Assembly: GCA_029204045.2 (NCBI GenBank)
Contig: CM055066.1
Location: 51,268,998 to 51,332,997, forward strand
Length of the DNA: 64,000 nucleotides
Direction: 5' to 3'
DNA from: Tillandsia leiboldiana
Taxonomy: Eukaryota > Streptophyta > Magnoliopsida > Poales > Bromeliaceae
In this document: piece after piece, positions 23,201 to 36,555 of the stretch
Layout: every line of letters begins with the position of its first letter
Numbering within the stretch: the first letter of the stretch is position 1
Position numbers and translations under genes: made by a program
The notes under the pieces: generated by a model
Database searches by the model: none
What the model saw: only the letters and a program-made list of their open reading frames with translations
Told to the model about the DNA's origin: nothing

Positions 23201-25665
23201 TTTAGTAGGGACTCCAGAAGAAGAAAGCCTTCATTTTTCTGTCTTAGATCTTATAAATCTTCATATAAATTGGTTTTCAGAGGCCAAAGGATGTTGGTTT
23301 GATTGTTATTGATGAAGAGGAGAATAACACTATACTTGTTCATCGTATATCCTGTAACTGTTTATATGAAAAAGAAGGTGTGATGAACCAGCTACACTGT
23401 TATTCTCTCAAAATATTGTATTAATTAATTAATGAACTATACAGATAAAATGCTTACTTTGTTTTGCCGTATTTAACAGGCAACGCCATCGCATGGAAAG
23501 ACCCAGATTTAGCAATCGAGTTGGCAGTGGACTTTCTGGCGGCCAGTGCATGCTCCTCTATATGGTTTTCTATTAACCACTTTGCTGTCATAGTGGTGGT
23601 TTTATGTGATTTAGTGGTGATTCTTATAAATGTATTCGTTCATATATTTTGGATTGTGTAGGGAAAATATCAAGAAAGTACAGAATGATATTGCTAATAG
23701 ACAGGGAATTGAGCTACCGGGTAATGGGTATACATATTTGTTGATCATCTCTTGGCTACATTACTCGTTTATGACCTTCTTCATTTGGCGTAGAGATTGA
23801 TAGTTCGCCAGCAAAGGGACCTCAAGAAGCGACTGACTACAGCGCAGTCACGTGGTAACTAACCTTTCCTCTATCATAATCAATCTTAAAGTGCTACATA
23901 GTTAACCCCTTCCATTTGGTAATTTTCTCAGTTGGTACTGAGAAAATTGTCTAGTAGTTCGGGAAGTAATTTACTAGGCAATCGGAATACATATAAATTG
24001 ATTAGCTCCAATTATATCATTTGCATATGACCTTATTCAGTTGGTACTAAGGTTTATTCTCATCAAGGAAAAGGATCCCAAAAAGCTGCTACAACATTGT
24101 CATCCGGTGGTAATAAATCTCTCCCTTACCATAATCCATCTTAAAGTACTGCATTACATAATCACCATTGAAGTATCTTTCAGATGAGCCAGTACCCTCT
24201 GAGAATGTTGAAATTAGAAAGCTTCCACCTCTTGAGTTATCCACTCTTCCTTTAATCTTGGAGGTGTGTATGATCTAAGTGATAAGCATTGGCATCATGT
24301 ATCTGTTGTTTAGTTCATTGCAGAGCATCTTGCACAACCGCAGTGCATTTTACTATATTATATTGTTGCTCTATCTCTTCACTAAGGGAGGCAATGCTTA
24401 TTATTTTTATTATTCTATATTATATTATGGTTCTATCTCTTCACTAATGAAGATAGTGCTTATTATTTTTTGCAATATTTTTTTTTTCTTTCAAAATTTT
24501 TGAAATTAATTTTCCTTCTAGTTGGATCCATATGTATGCTGGCTATTTTGTGATAGGACTTGCATGTTGCATGTGTTGTGATACTTCCATTTTCATGGCC
24601 TTTTTCTGGGTGTATCTTTCAATAGTTTGCTTTCTCAAGACCCTTAGAAACATTTGATTCTTTTAATTAGTGGCACTGCTGATGGTTTCTTGTTCCATAG
24701 ATCAATAAGACCACTAGAAGTACACAGATGCTACCAATCTATTGTAAAAATTACATATGCCACTTATTCGTTCCAGCTTCACACCTGTACTTCAAATATC
24801 TTTGTGCAACTGCCATAACAGTTGGCAGGATTTGTCTTTGAAAGAATCTATGTCTACCTTATATTCTCTTATTCCATGGGTCTCCAAATTTAAATATCCT
24901 GACGTGGTTGGATGTGTTTTGCAGACTATACTAGATGGCGATGATCTGGATGCGCCAGAATTACTACTACAAGACGTACGTTTTCTGCTAATCATTCTTT
25001 CTAACAGTTATGAATTGTGAAATGATCAATTTAAAAGTAGTCTATAGCAGTTAATTCTCTTTCTTCAAATCAGTAATAATATCTGGATGCATTTTGATAG
25101 TTGTGGTCTTTTGTGGCGTCCTTTGCAAATCTATTAGTTCTTTTGGGTGAAAGAATTTTAGATTCTCCATGGCTGTTAATGGTAATAAAAGCACACACTT
25201 AAGAGCAGGGACGAAGCCAGGAGTTTGATTCTGGGGGGGCCAAAAATATATTATATAAAATATATTAATTATTAAAAATGATTAATAAAACAAATTATAT
25301 ATAAAAAATTCAAAATACAAAAATGCTAATGAAAATTTTAAAAAAATTGCTTACCATTCAAAAGTTAGAATAGTGCTCGACGCTCCTTCAAGTCACGAAA
25401 TCCATCAATGATTAAATCAATAGGCTACTATTGATTTAATCATTATTTGAGTTTTGACAGTGATAAAAAAAAATATTAATTTTTAAAAAATATTGATTTA
25501 ACAGTGATAAAAAAAAACTGTAAAAAATATTAATTAAAAAAATAAAAAAAATTATTTGAGTTTTGATATTAAGTTCAAAATATTATAATAAATTTTTTTT
25601 AAAAAAAAATCAAGTGGAAAAAAAAAAAAAAAAAATTAATAAAAATACTTGCCTAGGCGAGAGGG

Positions 25666-25711
<46 letters not shown>

Positions 25712-28700
25712 AGAGGACGTTTAGGCTACTATTTTTGCTGTTGGCTATTTGGCTGGTGCACGCACGTGCTAGGAGCTAGGAGGGGTGCAACTGCAGCAGG
25801 GGCCAGCGGGGAGCGGGCCTTCCTTGTATTTTCTTGGCCCACAAAATAACTTGGCCCACAAAATAAAATTTCAGATAACTTGGCCCACAAATATAATTTT
25901 AAAATTTCTTGGGGGGGGCCATGGCCCCTGTGGGCCTATATATGGCCTCGTCCCTGCTTAAGAGCATAAAAGAATTTCAAGATAATACTTGAAAGTTTTA
26001 AAATGAAATCATATACTAATAGCATGATAGTAAAATAATTAATGTCATGTTTGATAAAAGTGTGTTAATTGGTTGGTTGTTTGCTTGGTTGGAAAAAAGA
26101 AAAAATAGAGAGACTTGATGTGGTTTGATGCAATGAACTTATGGTTGTGCCACTGTTTCAGGACCTTTTTGCTTTTGGCAAGTTACATTTTGTGATTTTT
26201 CAAACAAATTTGAGAAAAAAAATCATAAAATTTGTAAAAAAGATATCATTTATCTAGAAAAGAAAAGGAAATAGGGACATAATGAGATTGCATGAACCAA
26301 AGTTGCATGGCTTCTGCTATTAAAGATCTTACCGGTCTCAATTTTCTATATCTTGTAATACCAATATAATATAACTGGAAGAGATGTAACAGAGAGTATA
26401 TGTATATTGTGGACAACATTGTATAGCTATATGCAGAATGAAATGAAAGCGAGGGAGAAGAAAATAGATAAAAAGGGGAGGGACTTGAAGGTTCTTTTTT
26501 TTTTTTTTTTTCATGTTCGGTGCTTTAGAAACTTAAGAATAAGTTTAGCATGATCAAAAGGAGCAATAATCCTTTCTTACTTTTTAATTTAGAATTAAAT
26601 TAAGATTCACACAAAAAATTATTCTAATTTCTAACCCAGCTATATGTTTGGCTTGATTTAGTATAATGCGCTGTTCCTACTGAGATTCATTCTTCTTTCT
26701 CTCTTATTATATTGCCCAGCCAGAATTTTTTCAAAAGCTAGTAAACTTGTTTAGAGCCTGTGAAGAATCACAAAATATGGATGGCCTTCATATGATTTTT
26801 AAACTAGTCAAATTGAGCAGTAAGTATTTATTCTTATTTATCTTTTATATACTTATTCTCATTTGTTTTTAATATATTTCTTTCCATACATCAACTGACA
26901 TGTTTTGTTTTTTTGCATTATTTGCAGTTTTGCTAAATAGTCAGGAGATCTTTGATAGAATTTTATCTGATGAGTTCATTTTGGATATTATTGGTACTCT
27001 TGAATGTAGGTCAATTTCCTCTGTTGCTACTTATTTGGCAATTATTAGTGCTAGATGTTGTTATTTTTTCTCATTAATTGTATTAGGTAGTTGGATTGCC
27101 AAAGAGTACAATGTGAACATTTATATTGATGTCAATGTATCCTCAATTTCATAATCATGAGAGCTGCCTATGTAAATCAAACAACAAAGCCAAGGGATTA
27201 ATAATCATATTACCAATTATTGTCCTTGAAGTTTGGTCTGGATTTCAATTTGTCCTTGCAGTTTTAATCATCACAGTTTAGGATTAAAATCAGGTTTTCC
27301 CTTCAGTCTACCATCATAGCCCATGAAGCTTATTCGACATAATAATTAGGTTTTCCCTTCAGTCTACCATCCAAAAAAATGTCACATTGCCATCTTCGTT
27401 AGACTATCTATTATTAAAATTGAAACTAAATGGATGAAACTAGTACTGGAATTAAACTTTAGGGAGAAAATTAAAATGAGGTCAAATGTTAAGAATAAAA
27501 TTGAAAATTTGAGGATAGAATCGTAATCAGGACTAGTTTGGTATGGGTTTAAAAGTTGTAGGATTAAAATTTTTCCTATAACACTTTCTAAAATAAATGT
27601 TACTCTTGTAAAGAAAATTTTTTTACTAATGTTTAGTTGTGTCATGAATGAAAGTAAAAAAAGAGAGCGGGAGGACAGAGAAAGAAGAAATAAATGAGAA
27701 GAAACTAAAGAGAAAAAAATAAGGAGAGTGAAAAAAGAAGAAAGAAATCAAAGAAAGAGTAAATAAGGACGGAGGGATGAAAGAAAAAGCGAGGAGAGAA
27801 AAAGGTGAGAGAGAAAGTGAGGAGGGAGAATGAGGGGAGAGAAAGGAAGGAAGAAGAACAAAAGGAGACAAAGCAAGAAAGAGATAGAAAGGAATAAGAA
27901 AGAAAGTGTAGAGTGAAAATGAGAGAGAAAATAAAGAGAAAAGGATAGGAGAGAGAAAGTGATGGGAGATTAAAAAAAGGAGAAAAATAAATGAGAGGTA
28001 TGAGGGAGAAAATCGAGAAGAAAGTGAAGGGAGAGAAAAGGAGAAAAGTGAAAGAGATAGTTAAGAGAAAAGAAGCAAAGAGAGAGAGGAGAGAGAATGA
28101 AAGGAGAAAATGATGAGATATAGAGTATAGGGAGCAATAAGAAGAGAGAAAGTGCGGAGAAATTTGAAGAACAATGCGAGAAAAGTCAAAATTTTCTCAC
28201 TTTTTCATATATTCTCTTTTTATCTTCTTTAACCTCTTTTCAACCAAGTTCTCTTATAATAAAAAAATATATTGTTAGAAGTTGACAGAAGTTGAAATTT
28301 TTACCTTCCTTAAAAGTTCACTCCAAACACCAAACACAAGTGATATGGAATAAAAATTTAATAGAGTAACGTATCACTCCTTTTAACTCTACACCGAATG
28401 TGCCAAAGGTCAAATTTTAGGAACAAAATTAATATTAGTTGAACTCTAAGAACAAAAGTGAATCTCAAGTCAATCTTTAGAGATTAAATTTGTGGTTCAC
28501 CCTAAGTTTTTCTTTGTGCAGATGATCCAAACGTTACCCAAGTGCAGCAGCATCGTACTTTCCTCAAAGAGAAAGTGGCTTTTAAGGAGGTGGATTGATT
28601 GTATTAAGTTATTCATTCATAATTTTTTTTTTTTGGTGGTCTTAGAACTCACTTGTCTTGCAGGCCATTCATATAGAAAATGCTGAAGCATTGTCAAAAA

Positions 28701-31700
28701 TACATCAATCTTACAGGATTGGTTATCTAAAGGTTAGTTTGCCTGATGTACTGTTTAATTTTTCTCTTCTTTTTCTTTTTTTCCCCTTTCCTCGTTATAT
28801 GTTGGTATTTACTATTGTTGCAACAAATTTAGGATGTTATTTTACCGACAATATTGGACGAGGATACGAAAGCAACTCTTGAAACCATACAGAAGACAAA
28901 TAATGCTTTTGTAAGTATTACAAAATCCACTTGTGATTTTAAGTTATGAATTATTCCACCATATTCGTTTCGATCAGTAATATCTAATTCTCTTGTAGGT
29001 CATTTCTTTGCTCAAAGATAATACCTTTCTTTTTCAAGAAATAGTTAACAAGATGTTATCTAACAACACTTCTGCCGAGTCAAAAAAGGATTTGGTATTA
29101 CTACGTTCTTCTTATATGCCATTTCTTATATGTGTGTTTGTTATAATTTGAAGTTTCTCTCCCCATAGTTGGCTATCATTATCTGTTCTTTTGTGGGTTT
29201 ATGAATGTAATTGTGAATTTATAGATGTTACTTAATTAGACAGATCTTTTGATAGCCACCATTTCTGCCACATAGTCATTGCAATGATGCTATTTAAGAT
29301 CTATGTTTGCTATATTAGTATATTGTGGAACTGAAAGCAACGTATCCTATACCGTTCATTAGAAGGCCTCTTGGCACTACATTTGCTGCAAATGATGTGT
29401 ATATATGCATACCCAAAATCGTGATGTGAAATTAAATTGAACTTGGAATTTGGAAATAACCAATATGAATGCAAGAACCAATTGTTATTTAGGAAGCAAA
29501 ATGTATCTTACCCAAGGGCATCCCAAAAGTCTTCATGCGTGCTGTGAAATTCCAACATCAAACACAGCCACAAAGGAAGAAAAATTCAAAATCCAATCCC
29601 TCCTCATAGTTTGAAACCAAACTGAAGGAAAGAAAACAAGCGAATGGTTTTGTATATTTATTGGAATCAAAATCAGGTCATTTAATGTTTGGTGAAAATT
29701 TAAAGGCCCATTTTATAGAAAATAGGAGCAAATAACTCAACACGATAGTATATGAGTGGTCGTCGACTATCAGAGACTGCCGAAGTTTCTTTCAACTGCT
29801 GCAGAATTTACTGCATATAAACTGAAGAAAATATGGGATGGTAGTTGAAACGAGGGCCGTGGGTTGTGATACGCGACAAATGAGCTGCGGATCCAATATA
29901 TAGAAGGATATGGCATAAAAACAAGAAAAAAAAAGCAGCAGTTATTTTGTCCTAAAAAATTGCAGGAATTTGGCCACAAATGAAGAGATTAGGAAGAAAA
30001 AGAGGAAAAGTAATGAAGAAAAAGGTGAAAAGCACATTTAGCACATGCTACAAGACGGACAGTTTTCATGAGTAGATTATCAAAGCTGCTACTTACTATA
30101 TGTTTATGCCTTCATTTTTCTTTCAAATAAATCAGTTTGCCATACTGTTATTATGTGTTTTTTTTTATTCTTTTTTATCTTTTGTCCAATTTTGGAAGAG
30201 GTGCTGATTTCCATATCTATGTCGTCCGTGAGCAGGTACTATTCTTGCATGAGTTTTGCTCTCACAGTAAATTCTTGTCGCTTATGGAACAAGTCAATCT
30301 ACTTCGGTGGGCTATTCATATTCTTCTTTTGCTCTGTTTTGCTTTTGGTTTCCTTTTATCCCAACTATTATTTTTAGGAGAAAAAAATATATTTGTTGCC
30401 TATTAATCGCCAAATAACCTACTTCTAAGATTTCCAATTAACCATACAACTTGTGGGAGTCTTAAGCGGCAACTATCTTAGGAAAAAAAAAAGTGTGAAA
30501 CTTTCGGTCACTTATGTGTTTCACTATTTTTCCCTTTTAGAAGCCTGTAATTATCTCTGAACTATTGATATCCAACAGGGATCTTGCTGAGAAAGGTATT
30601 TTTGACATCACTGCTGACGTGTTGGGGAGTCGCAACAAAATACTTGCGTCGACGGGGTAAACTCTTTTTTGGCCATTAGATAGAGCAGTTTAACTGTTTG
30701 TGGAAACTACATATCAATCAGCCTTTGTTATTTTTATCAGCCTTTCTAATTTAATTTCCTATCTGAAATTCAGGACAAAAATTCTTTTCTGTTTCCTTGA
30801 TGTTGTTCCTAGCACTCTCAGGTGTTATGTTATTCAACAAAATGACAATACTTTCCTTCGGCTTTTGGTAAGCAACTTAACGAGTACTTGGTTCTGGATT
30901 ATAACCAATTCTTTTGTTATCAAACTTATGGACTAGATACTTACTAGATTTTCTCTTCTTTTTTTTCCATTTTTTGCAATGTGTGTATATCGATATACTA
31001 TGTTGTTGTAAGCAGATCCAACTGTCGGAAGCCGTTAGGATGTAGAAAGAAAGGGACATTACTCATTAGATGATACTTCATTGTGATGTTTGTCATGGAT
31101 TCTGCAATGTCTAGAACTTCTGCGGAAGTGCTGTACACATAGAGCTGCTCGTGTAGCCTCAACAGTTATTTTCTTATGTTCATATTGGCTCGACTATTAG
31201 AATAGCTTCTCAAGCAAAAGCTATACTTATTAGTTGAATTTTTTCGAGAAGTTTTCAAAAGAAGGCATTTCACATATATACAAGAACCAAGGATTTAAGT
31301 ATCCATCGGCACGGACCGTATCCACCGTGCCGTATCGTGCCAACAAGATACCGGTACGATACATCCCCCGTGCCGATGACACAGTTCAAAACCCTTTTTT
31401 CTTAAATTTACTAAATAATTTTCTCAATAAAGTTCAAAATACTTGATAAACATAAATAATAAGTAATTAAAAAAGTTTGTTGCTAAACAAAATAAATATT
31501 TCATGCCATTATGTGTCGGCACGCATGTATTTTTTATGACCGGCACTCATCGGCACGGCTCGGCACGCACCGTGCCGTACCGTGCCGGCAAGTTTTCGGC
31601 ACCATCCCGTGCCACGGCACTTAAATCCTTGACAAGAACTTAAAAAGTATTTGAAGGGCATACATCAAAATACAAAATTTGTAACTATGTATGCTTATAA

Positions 31701-34700
31701 ATACTCAAGTTCTTATTTATGTGCGAAATGCCTTACTTTGAAAGCTTGTTATAATAAATTCGACTTGTACGCATATAAGTGGAATTTTACTAGGGAAGTT
31801 TTTACATAAAGCAATTTTGTGCATGTAAAACAAAAGTATTTGAATTATAAAGGGCATATTTATATACTAGGACATTGTTTGGGTGCAACGCTACGAATGG
31901 TAGTTTTACCAAGTTAAAATGAAAAGGGGAAGGGAAACAAAAGGTTGACAACTATGGCAATTAGTCGACTATCATGAAAATGAATCAGAGAGAAAAAAGA
32001 ATCAAATGTTGGGCATCCCTGCAAGCAACTCACTGCTGTGGACTTCAAGTACAATTGATTGCATGGAGTTTAGCATTTAGTACGACATCGGCATCAAATA
32101 AGATGAAAAGTAAGAATTGTTGTTCCAATGTAATTACTAAATAAAGTTGTAAGGCCCTTGGTAAACTTTGCTTCTTAAGTCTGTACATCTCATTTTTTTT
32201 ATTTGGGTACCTTGCGTAGCATCTCTATCTTCTTGAGAATTGTTATCTGTTGACATAAATGGATCTGTTTATATCTTCTGCGCCAGGTCAATGGTTTGAT
32301 AACTGGCTTGGGATGTGACATTCATGGTGATGCTCTTGACATTTTCCAGAGGTTGGTGGATTCAAGAGAAATGCCCATAGAACAGGTACTTAAAGTATAT
32401 ACAAGCCTTCTTAAATTAATATCTCTTTGATTTAGTAGTACAATATCATTATGAGCACTATGTTTATCGACCAGTCAACATGAAATTCAGCTGATATTAT
32501 TTCAATGAAATCAAAGGAATTGGATTTGGGGATGAATTATTTTGCTTCGAATGCCTTGTAATTGGCTTGACTTTATTGTTTTCTTTTCCTGTTTTACTCT
32601 CAGCTACATACGCCACATAGAAGTTAGAAAGGGTCATTCAAGTAGAATAATATTTTTATGCTTGGCAAAGTCACTTCATGGCTAGTTTATACAAGCCTTC
32701 TTGAGTTAATATTTCTAATTCCTAAATTTCTTGCAGCAAAAAAGAATTGTGCAAATTTTCTGTGAAGGATTTCTGGACTACTTGATGGATATTATAGAAT
32801 TATGCTGCCCTCCAAAGAATGATTCTCACAGAGCTGAATCTGATGCCCCATACAAGCCTGAAAGTTTATTGAACATATGCGAGCTGCTTCGTTTTTGCGT
32901 GATTCATCATTTCCATTTGATAATGTGATTTGTTCTCTAATAGCCACTTGTGCCTTTTGCTATGCTATTTGTGATAGTTTTCTTATACATTCTCATATGT
33001 GCATGCAAATTCTATTTTGTAGCTCTTACTTTTATGTGAGTGACGTCATCAAAAAGGTCTTATATCTAACTCGAAGAAAAGAAACGTTTCTTGTCGTGGC
33101 AGCTGTTCGGTTTTTACGGGCTACAATCTCCCACGGTGCAAATGTAAGTATTTTGGTTTTGTACTTTTTAGATTTGGATGATAAGTACATTCGTCCCTGT
33201 TTACCGATGAATTTTCTTGTATTGATAAATTTTCTGTGGTATTATCTGATTTAATGTAGTTTTCACTTTATTCAGAAGATTATCATTGCAGATCAATTGA
33301 TTTCTGGAAGATTTTCACTAATGATATCGAAATCTTACTAAAGATATTCTCTTGTTCAACACATAATAATCCCTTTTAAATTAATATGAAAGAGCATTTT
33401 GTACTCTCATATCTAATTCTGTAACAATTGCTCTCATTTATAAGCCCATAGTTATGTTTCCTCGGTTCACTGGACTATCATTGAGATGCATAAATTTTAG
33501 AGATATTTGTAAAGTACGAACACACGCTGTCTATTTAGATTTTCTAAATATGTAAAATCTGAATTTCGTGCATCCTTGAATAGTCAAATTCTTGCATAAA
33601 TACCCTTCTAAAAAGTATATGTAAACAGGAGATTTTGCACTATATATATATTTATACTGGCTAATAAGTAATACGCTGGTTTCGTTCTTTAGGAGGAGTG
33701 TTTTCTTCAACATATTGTACACCACAATCTTTTGAAGCCAGTCATTGACGCTTTAACTGAACGCAGAAATCGTGATAATATGCTGCAGTCCACAGTTCTT
33801 GAACTGCTAGACTATATTCGGAAGGTAATATTGTTATGCGTGTAAGTATTCTACTGCTTTTGAGATTTCTGTTATCTCTCAACTTTCCTAACTAATGCAG
33901 GAGGACATCAAAGTGCTATTTGCATGTCTAGTTGATAGATTTTGGGTGCAACTAGTGAAGTTTGAACATTTGGGAGCTGTTCGAGCCTTACTCGACAAAC
34001 ATGACCAGGTGGAATCTCTTCCTATAATTCGATCTAATATTCTTCAAAAATGAAATGCTAACTTACCTGAACTATGTTATGATATGAAATGAATCGAACC
34101 TTCATAACTTTTGATTTCAGAAAGTTCTGTGATGTTATATTAGAACTCAACTGTTTCTTTAAAAAAAAAGTTGACTTGTTTTGTACCGCTACATTTTTTT
34201 TTTTTGTCTTTCTTATACACAAAATCTATGCGATTGAATGCACTGGCGGATGGCCTTCTACGTTATCGTTATTGTTCATCAGGTAGCGATCTTCTGCGGC
34301 TAGATGAGGAATGGTGTGTAATTTCTCTTATTTAAGAAAACAAAGAAGCTAAAAAGATGTACTTGGAAGTTTCATTTTTTGTTGCTAAACAAACCAAACA
34401 ACCTGCCATCCACCAGTGCATCCAATCATGAATTTGAGTTTAAAAAGGATAAAGAAAACGAAAACAGTACAAAACGAGGTCTAACTTTTCCTAACAGAGA
34501 GGTACTTTCATCAAACACATTATAAAATTAGGTAGGATAAAAAGGTTTTAATTTAATGTACTTCTTTCAAAGTGTCCAACATGTTCAGGTAAGGTCTGTT
34601 TTGTTGTTATCTACCTTTAATTTACTTACAAGTTCGCTAGAACACATAAATGTTAAGAGTCAAAAAGATCAGAAAGGAGAAGTGGCACCTAAATCAAAGA

Positions 34701-35622
34701 TTTAAGTGTCATGGTACGAAGTAGTGCCGAAAACTTGCTAGTACGGTATGGTATACGGTGCGGTATGCACTGTGCCGATGCATACCAATCACAAAAAATA
34801 CATGTGTGTTGGCACATAATGATATGAAATATGTATTTTTTTTAGCAAAAAATTATTATAATTGCTTATTATGTATTTTTTATCAAAACTTTTGAACTTT
34901 GAAAATTACTTAGTAATTTAAAAAAAAGAGAGTTTTGAGTTGTGCTATTAGCACGGAGGCTATATTGTGCCGATATTTTATTAGCACGATAAGATATGAT
35001 AAATACAGTCCGTGCCGACAGGCACTTAAATTCTTGACCTAAATGACTCTGACATTCAAAGAGGAACTATACTTTTTGCTGACATAATGATGGTTTTGTA
35101 GTCCTCACCTAAATCTGAAACAAAGGACAACTGTGACACAAAAGGCCTCCTGGAAAACATTGACAAAAGGTTTTTCTTTTTGTGTTATGCACATAACAGT
35201 CTTAATCTTATCATTATTGTAGAATCAATATCTCTTTCTCTTTTCAGCGATGAAGACGATGATGCTACATCTGAATTGCACAAACAAGATCAAACTGCCG
35301 AGACTAGCAAACCTGATGCCACAGAAGTTAATGAGAAGTATGTTCAAAGTTTAGTTTTGGCTGCGCTTATATATATAAATATATATATAGACTTATAGAG
35401 CTAAGCTGGAATATTATTAATAGTACAAAGTCATTGGTGCTATTAAGTTTTTAACCCTTGGATTAAAAGATGTGTCGTTGAGATGATAGTGGACTCCTTG
35501 GGTTTAATAGGTGGTTGGGGAAATAGTAAAATCTAACAGATGAAAATGATCAAAGAGGTTGATCTAAGGGCAGAAAACTTAATAGCACCAATAACTTGGT
35601 ACTATTAATAGTATAGTAGCCG

Positions 35623-35715
<93 letters not shown>

Positions 35716-36555
35716 AGCATAATTAATTATTGACATATATAATCCTGTGAAATTTGGATTTTTGCATATAACCCTGAAAATATAGTTTAGTTTTGCCAGG
35801 TTCGATGTATACAAAACTCAGATTTTCGATCGGTTTACACTTTACATGTAAATAGATGATTTTGCCATGGGCGTATGCATAAGCATCTAATGTTTTTCCT
35901 GATAACTTATTGAGTATACTATAGGTAGTTACAATCTATGCGTTCCCTCGAATCATATTATTGCTTGTAACGGTGGATTATTTTCAGTATAATCTTCCTG
36001 ACTAGAACCACATTTCTCTTGATAACTTAGCAGTTAACTTAGGTATACTTTTAATACTCAGAGCCTGTTTGGTTTGGATAGAGCAGTTCGAAGAAGCATT
36101 AATTAATTAGCATGTTATTAGCATCTCTTCTACAATTTGTTGCAACGGAAGCATAAGCTTCAAATTCGAGCTACAGCTTCTCGGACCCAAAAGCTCATTT
36201 TAGTGGGCCCTCTACACCAAACACCCGAGCCTAAATGCTAGCCAAACGCATCGTTTAGCACAAAAGCCAAACTAGAAGTCAATCCGAAACAGTCACTCGG
36301 TTTGTCAGGCTGATCTGTTGGACTCTCCTATCATCCGTGTAATCGACTGCCTATACATATATCATGTTTTCATCATTTTGTAGGGCTGGATCTGCTGGAA
36401 ATGCTGACTCGGTTAACCGCAATAATGACAACGGTCACTGTAGTCCGCAAGCTAAGAGAACTAAACCACCTGCGGATGACGAGGACCCCTCGAGCTCTTC
36501 CGCAGCTAACCACAAGACAACATGGGGAGTATGTAAAAGAAGGAAGAGTTTTTAG
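20201..36555 (+). CDS. PP4R3: PP4 regulatory subunit 3 (SMEK/PSY2-like), copy A, frameshift in exon 6
   Basis: PP4R3 is the substrate-targeting subunit of protein phosphatase 4. Exons: 20201-20248, 21503-21583, 23281-23377, 23480-23564, 23662-23720, 23794-23854, 24041-24109, 24184-24263, 24925-24975, 26720-26819, 26928-27005, 28522-28589, 28664-28732, 28833-28910, 28999-29094, 30236-30306, 30579-30656, 30774-30867, 32287-32385, 32737-32924, 33023-33143, 33693-33824, 33901-34008, 35102-35169, 35248-35337, 36384-36555. The EVH1-like domain begins QVKVYR (exon 2), and the SMEK domain follows PLELSTLPLIL (exon 8), with PEFFQKLVNLF, HQSYRIGYLKDVILP and VVAAVRFLRATIS recognisable. The tail is acidic and Ser-rich with a basic end (CKRRKSF). 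Exon 6 is 61 bp against 57 in copy B; the extra GACT breaks the frame (total 2341 nt). Exon 5 and exon 8 share phase, so skipping exons 6 and 7 would restore it. Many positions differ from the canonical plant protein, so this is a diverged paralogue. Confidence 0.88.
20841..21149. mobile_element. hAT-type MITE (CAAGGATTTAAG family) in intron 1 of copy A
   Basis: Ends CAAGGATTTAAGTG and CACTTAAATTCTTG form the inverted repeat. Target duplication CTTTTAAC / CTTTGAAC (20833-20840, 21150-21157). The same insertion is at 44045-44353 in arm B, so it predates the duplication. The inside is full of short TCGGCAC / GTGCCGA repeats. Confidence 0.88.
25206..25956. mobile_element. hAT-type element, 751 bp, only in arm A (intron 9)
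   Basis: Terminal inverted repeats CAGGGACGAAGCC and GGCCTCGTCCCTG. Perfect 8-bp target duplication CTTAAGAG (25198-25205, 25957-25964). Arm B has the empty site (GTTAAGAG once, near 48380), which proves insertion. It contains a (GA)n run at 25670-25708 and no transposase, so it is non-autonomous. Confidence 0.93.
27655..28180. repeat. Purine-rich (GAGA/GGAGAAAG) low-complexity tract in intron 11 of copy A
   Basis: About 500 bp of nearly pure purine on the plus strand. It also occurs in arm B (51880-52400). The long open frames on the minus strand (Ser/Phe/Leu-rich) are artefacts of it. Confidence 0.9.
31288..31631. mobile_element. CAAGGATTTAAG-family MITE, only in arm A (intron 18)
   Basis: Ends CAAGGATTTAAGT and ACTTAAATCCTTG; perfect 8-bp target duplication ACAAGAAC (31280-31287, 31632-31639). 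Arm B at about 55540 has the uninterrupted site ATATAAGAACTTAAAAAG. This copy keeps intact GTGCCG/CGGCAC palindromes in the middle, so it is younger than the copies shared by both arms. Confidence 0.93.
34695..35036. mobile_element. CAAGGATTTAAG-family MITE in intron 23 of copy A, inverted orientation
   Basis: Target duplication ACCTAAAT (34687-34694, 35037-35044). Its left half matches the complement of the right half of the 31288 copy, so it lies the other way round. Shared with arm B (58613-58956), hence older than the duplication. Confidence 0.88.
35391..35626. mobile_element. MITE with about 50-bp inverted repeats, only in arm A (intron 25)
   Basis: Left arm contains ATTATTAATAGTACAAAG and GGTGCTATTAAGTTTT; right arm is its complement. 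A related copy lies at about 41795-42015. It sits in a TA/CT microsatellite; in arm B a different MITE occupies the same place. Exact ends are uncertain because of the flanking simple repeats. Confidence 0.7.
35627..35712. repeat. (CT)n(TA)n microsatellite
   Basis: Pure CT repeats to about 35677, then TA repeats to 35712, in intron 25 of copy A. Confidence 0.95.

Noticed and set aside
27626..27871. Ser/Phe/Leu-rich minus-strand frames (also 51785-52416)
   Set aside because: They come from the purine-rich low-complexity intron tract, are shared by both arms as intron sequence, and resemble no protein.
30137..30406. Hydrophobic frame that looks like a membrane protein (also 54399-54623)
   Set aside because: It overlaps PP4R3 exon 16 and T-rich intron sequence. 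Only the exon part, in the frame VLFLHEFCSHSKF, is supported by homology.
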